A DNA stretch of 6,010 bases from Deltaproteobacteria bacterium (GTDB lineage Bacteria; Myxococcota_A; Polyangia; Polyangiales; Houyiibacteriaceae): NCBI GenBank assembly GCA_019309605.1, contig JAFDFW010000157.1, positions 1 through 6,010 on the forward strand, read 5' to 3'. Positions 5,537 through 6,010 of the stretch are shown here, piece after piece (the stretch's first letter is position 1; each line of letters begins with the position of its first letter). The translations under genes were made by a program, and so were the position numbers. The notes under the pieces are model-generated. The model made no database searches. It worked only from the letters and a program-made list of their open reading frames with translations, and was not told the DNA's origin.

Positions 5537-6010
5537 CGAACGAACGACTTTTCGACATGCCCCTGCTGCCGCACCTCGTCATCAATGGGCTCAATCGCTA
5601 CGACGACCGTCCTTTTCTGTTTATCGGGGACGAGACGGTCACACCGTCCCGAGGTTCTCTACAATCTCTGCGCCAACATGCTGATCGGTTCGTGCGGCAC
5701 GCCACTCCACCCGCTCGGCTCGGCGGAGGACCAGGCGTATGTGCTCGAGGACGCACAGATCGAGACGCTGGTATACGACGCGATGTGGTTCGGACCTCGA
5801 GCGGCAGAGCTCAAAGAGCGCGTTCCCGGACTGAAGCACCTACTCGGTTTCGGGCCCAGCGATGCCGGCGAGGATTTGAATGCGCTTGCGGCAACCTTCG
5901 ACCCGAAGCCCCTGGTTGTGCCCGACATCGGGCCTGACGACCTCAACATGATCATCTACACCGGCGGCACGACGGGCAAGCCGAAAGGTGTACGGCAGCC
6001 CTACCGCTCG
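5533..6010 (+). pseudogene. AMP-forming acyl-CoA synthetase, 5' part, with deletion/frameshift; runs off the window
   Basis: The start ATG overlaps the hydrolase stop as ATGA and has the ribosome site AAAGGA (5520-5525) 7 nt away. About 37 residues, ending GDETVT, read as the N-terminus of a FadD-like ligase. Homology then continues only in the next frame (+1), from HRPEVLYNLCANM (from 5642) through GTPLHPLGSAEDQAYVL to IIYTGGTTGKPKGV, the P-loop (A3) motif of the adenylate-forming superfamily, open without stops to position 6010. In the original frame the reading continues as unrelated protein to a stop at 5935-5937. About 30 residues normally found between the two blocks (the section before NRPE) seem to be missing, so this is a deletion of roughly 90-100 nt that is not a multiple of three, not a single-base slip. 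Family role: ATP + acid + CoA to acyl-CoA. As written the gene would not give an intact enzyme; sequencing or assembly error is a serious alternative. Most of the gene lies beyond the window. Confidence 0.82.
5634..5648. repeat. short perfect inverted repeat at the frameshift junction
   Basis: GACGGT (5634-5639), CAC, ACCGTC (5643-5648) form a 6-bp perfect inverted repeat with a 3-nt loop, exactly where the acyl-CoA synthetase reading frame breaks (5640-5645). A hairpin here could have promoted replication slippage or polymerase/assembly skipping, or it could be a chance product of the junction. Confidence 0.5.

Noticed and set aside
5645..5937. The continuation of the ligase start frame past the junction as a real C-terminus
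   Set aside because: After GDETVT this frame encodes Arg/Gly/Ala-rich sequence with no family resemblance, while the +1 frame carries the conserved acyl-CoA synthetase motifs.

Overview
The window looks like chromosomal DNA from a GC-rich bacterium. Coding is dense, genes overlap at stop/start junctions, sigma70-like promoter elements are visible, and the tRNA-Ile has a proteobacterial-type sequence. The protein set (GMC flavoenzyme, 3-beta-HSD-like SDR, crotonase, TetR regulator, alpha/beta hydrolase, acyl-CoA synthetase) is typical of lipid-, steroid- or terpenoid-degrading proteobacteria and related uncultured lineages. The taxon cannot be fixed from this sequence alone.

Layout. (1) Positions 1-52, minus strand: the 5' two thirds of a tRNA-Ile(GAT) gene, cut by the window edge. 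(2) Positions 53-392: a non-coding stretch. Read on the minus strand it holds a weak terminator just after the SDR gene, a strong palindromic hairpin, a plausible promoter, and a boxB-like hairpin plus boxA-like antitermination sequence just before the tRNA. This resembles an rRNA operon leader, but no 16S rRNA gene lies upstream of the tRNA. (3) Positions 393-3106, minus strand: a two-gene unit in which a GMC oxidoreductase is followed, with a 1-nt TAATG overlap, by an extended SDR of the 3-beta-hydroxysteroid dehydrogenase type. (4) Positions 3107-3172: a compact divergent control region with promoters facing both ways around a perfect 12-bp TAACG-TT-CGTTA operator-like palindrome. (5) Positions 3173-6010, plus strand: a tightly packed operon of enoyl-CoA hydratase/isomerase, TetR regulator, alpha/beta hydrolase and AMP-forming acyl-CoA synthetase. 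The synthetase runs off the window and carries an apparent deletion and frameshift near its start.

How the genes may work together (inference). The GMC enzyme and SDR would oxidise alcohol or hydroxyl groups, the hydrolase would cleave an ester, lactone or similar bond, the synthetase would activate the resulting acid to a CoA thioester, and the crotonase would act on the enoyl-CoA. The TetR protein encoded in the operon is the obvious candidate to bind the palindrome and control both divergent units, probably in response to an acyl-CoA or pathway substrate. No acyl-CoA dehydrogenase, thiolase or transporter is in view, so the substrate is unknown.

The most notable points are the leader with boxA that runs straight into tRNA-Ile without a 16S gene, the shared divergent operator/promoter, and the broken acyl-CoA synthetase whose junction sits in a small perfect inverted repeat.
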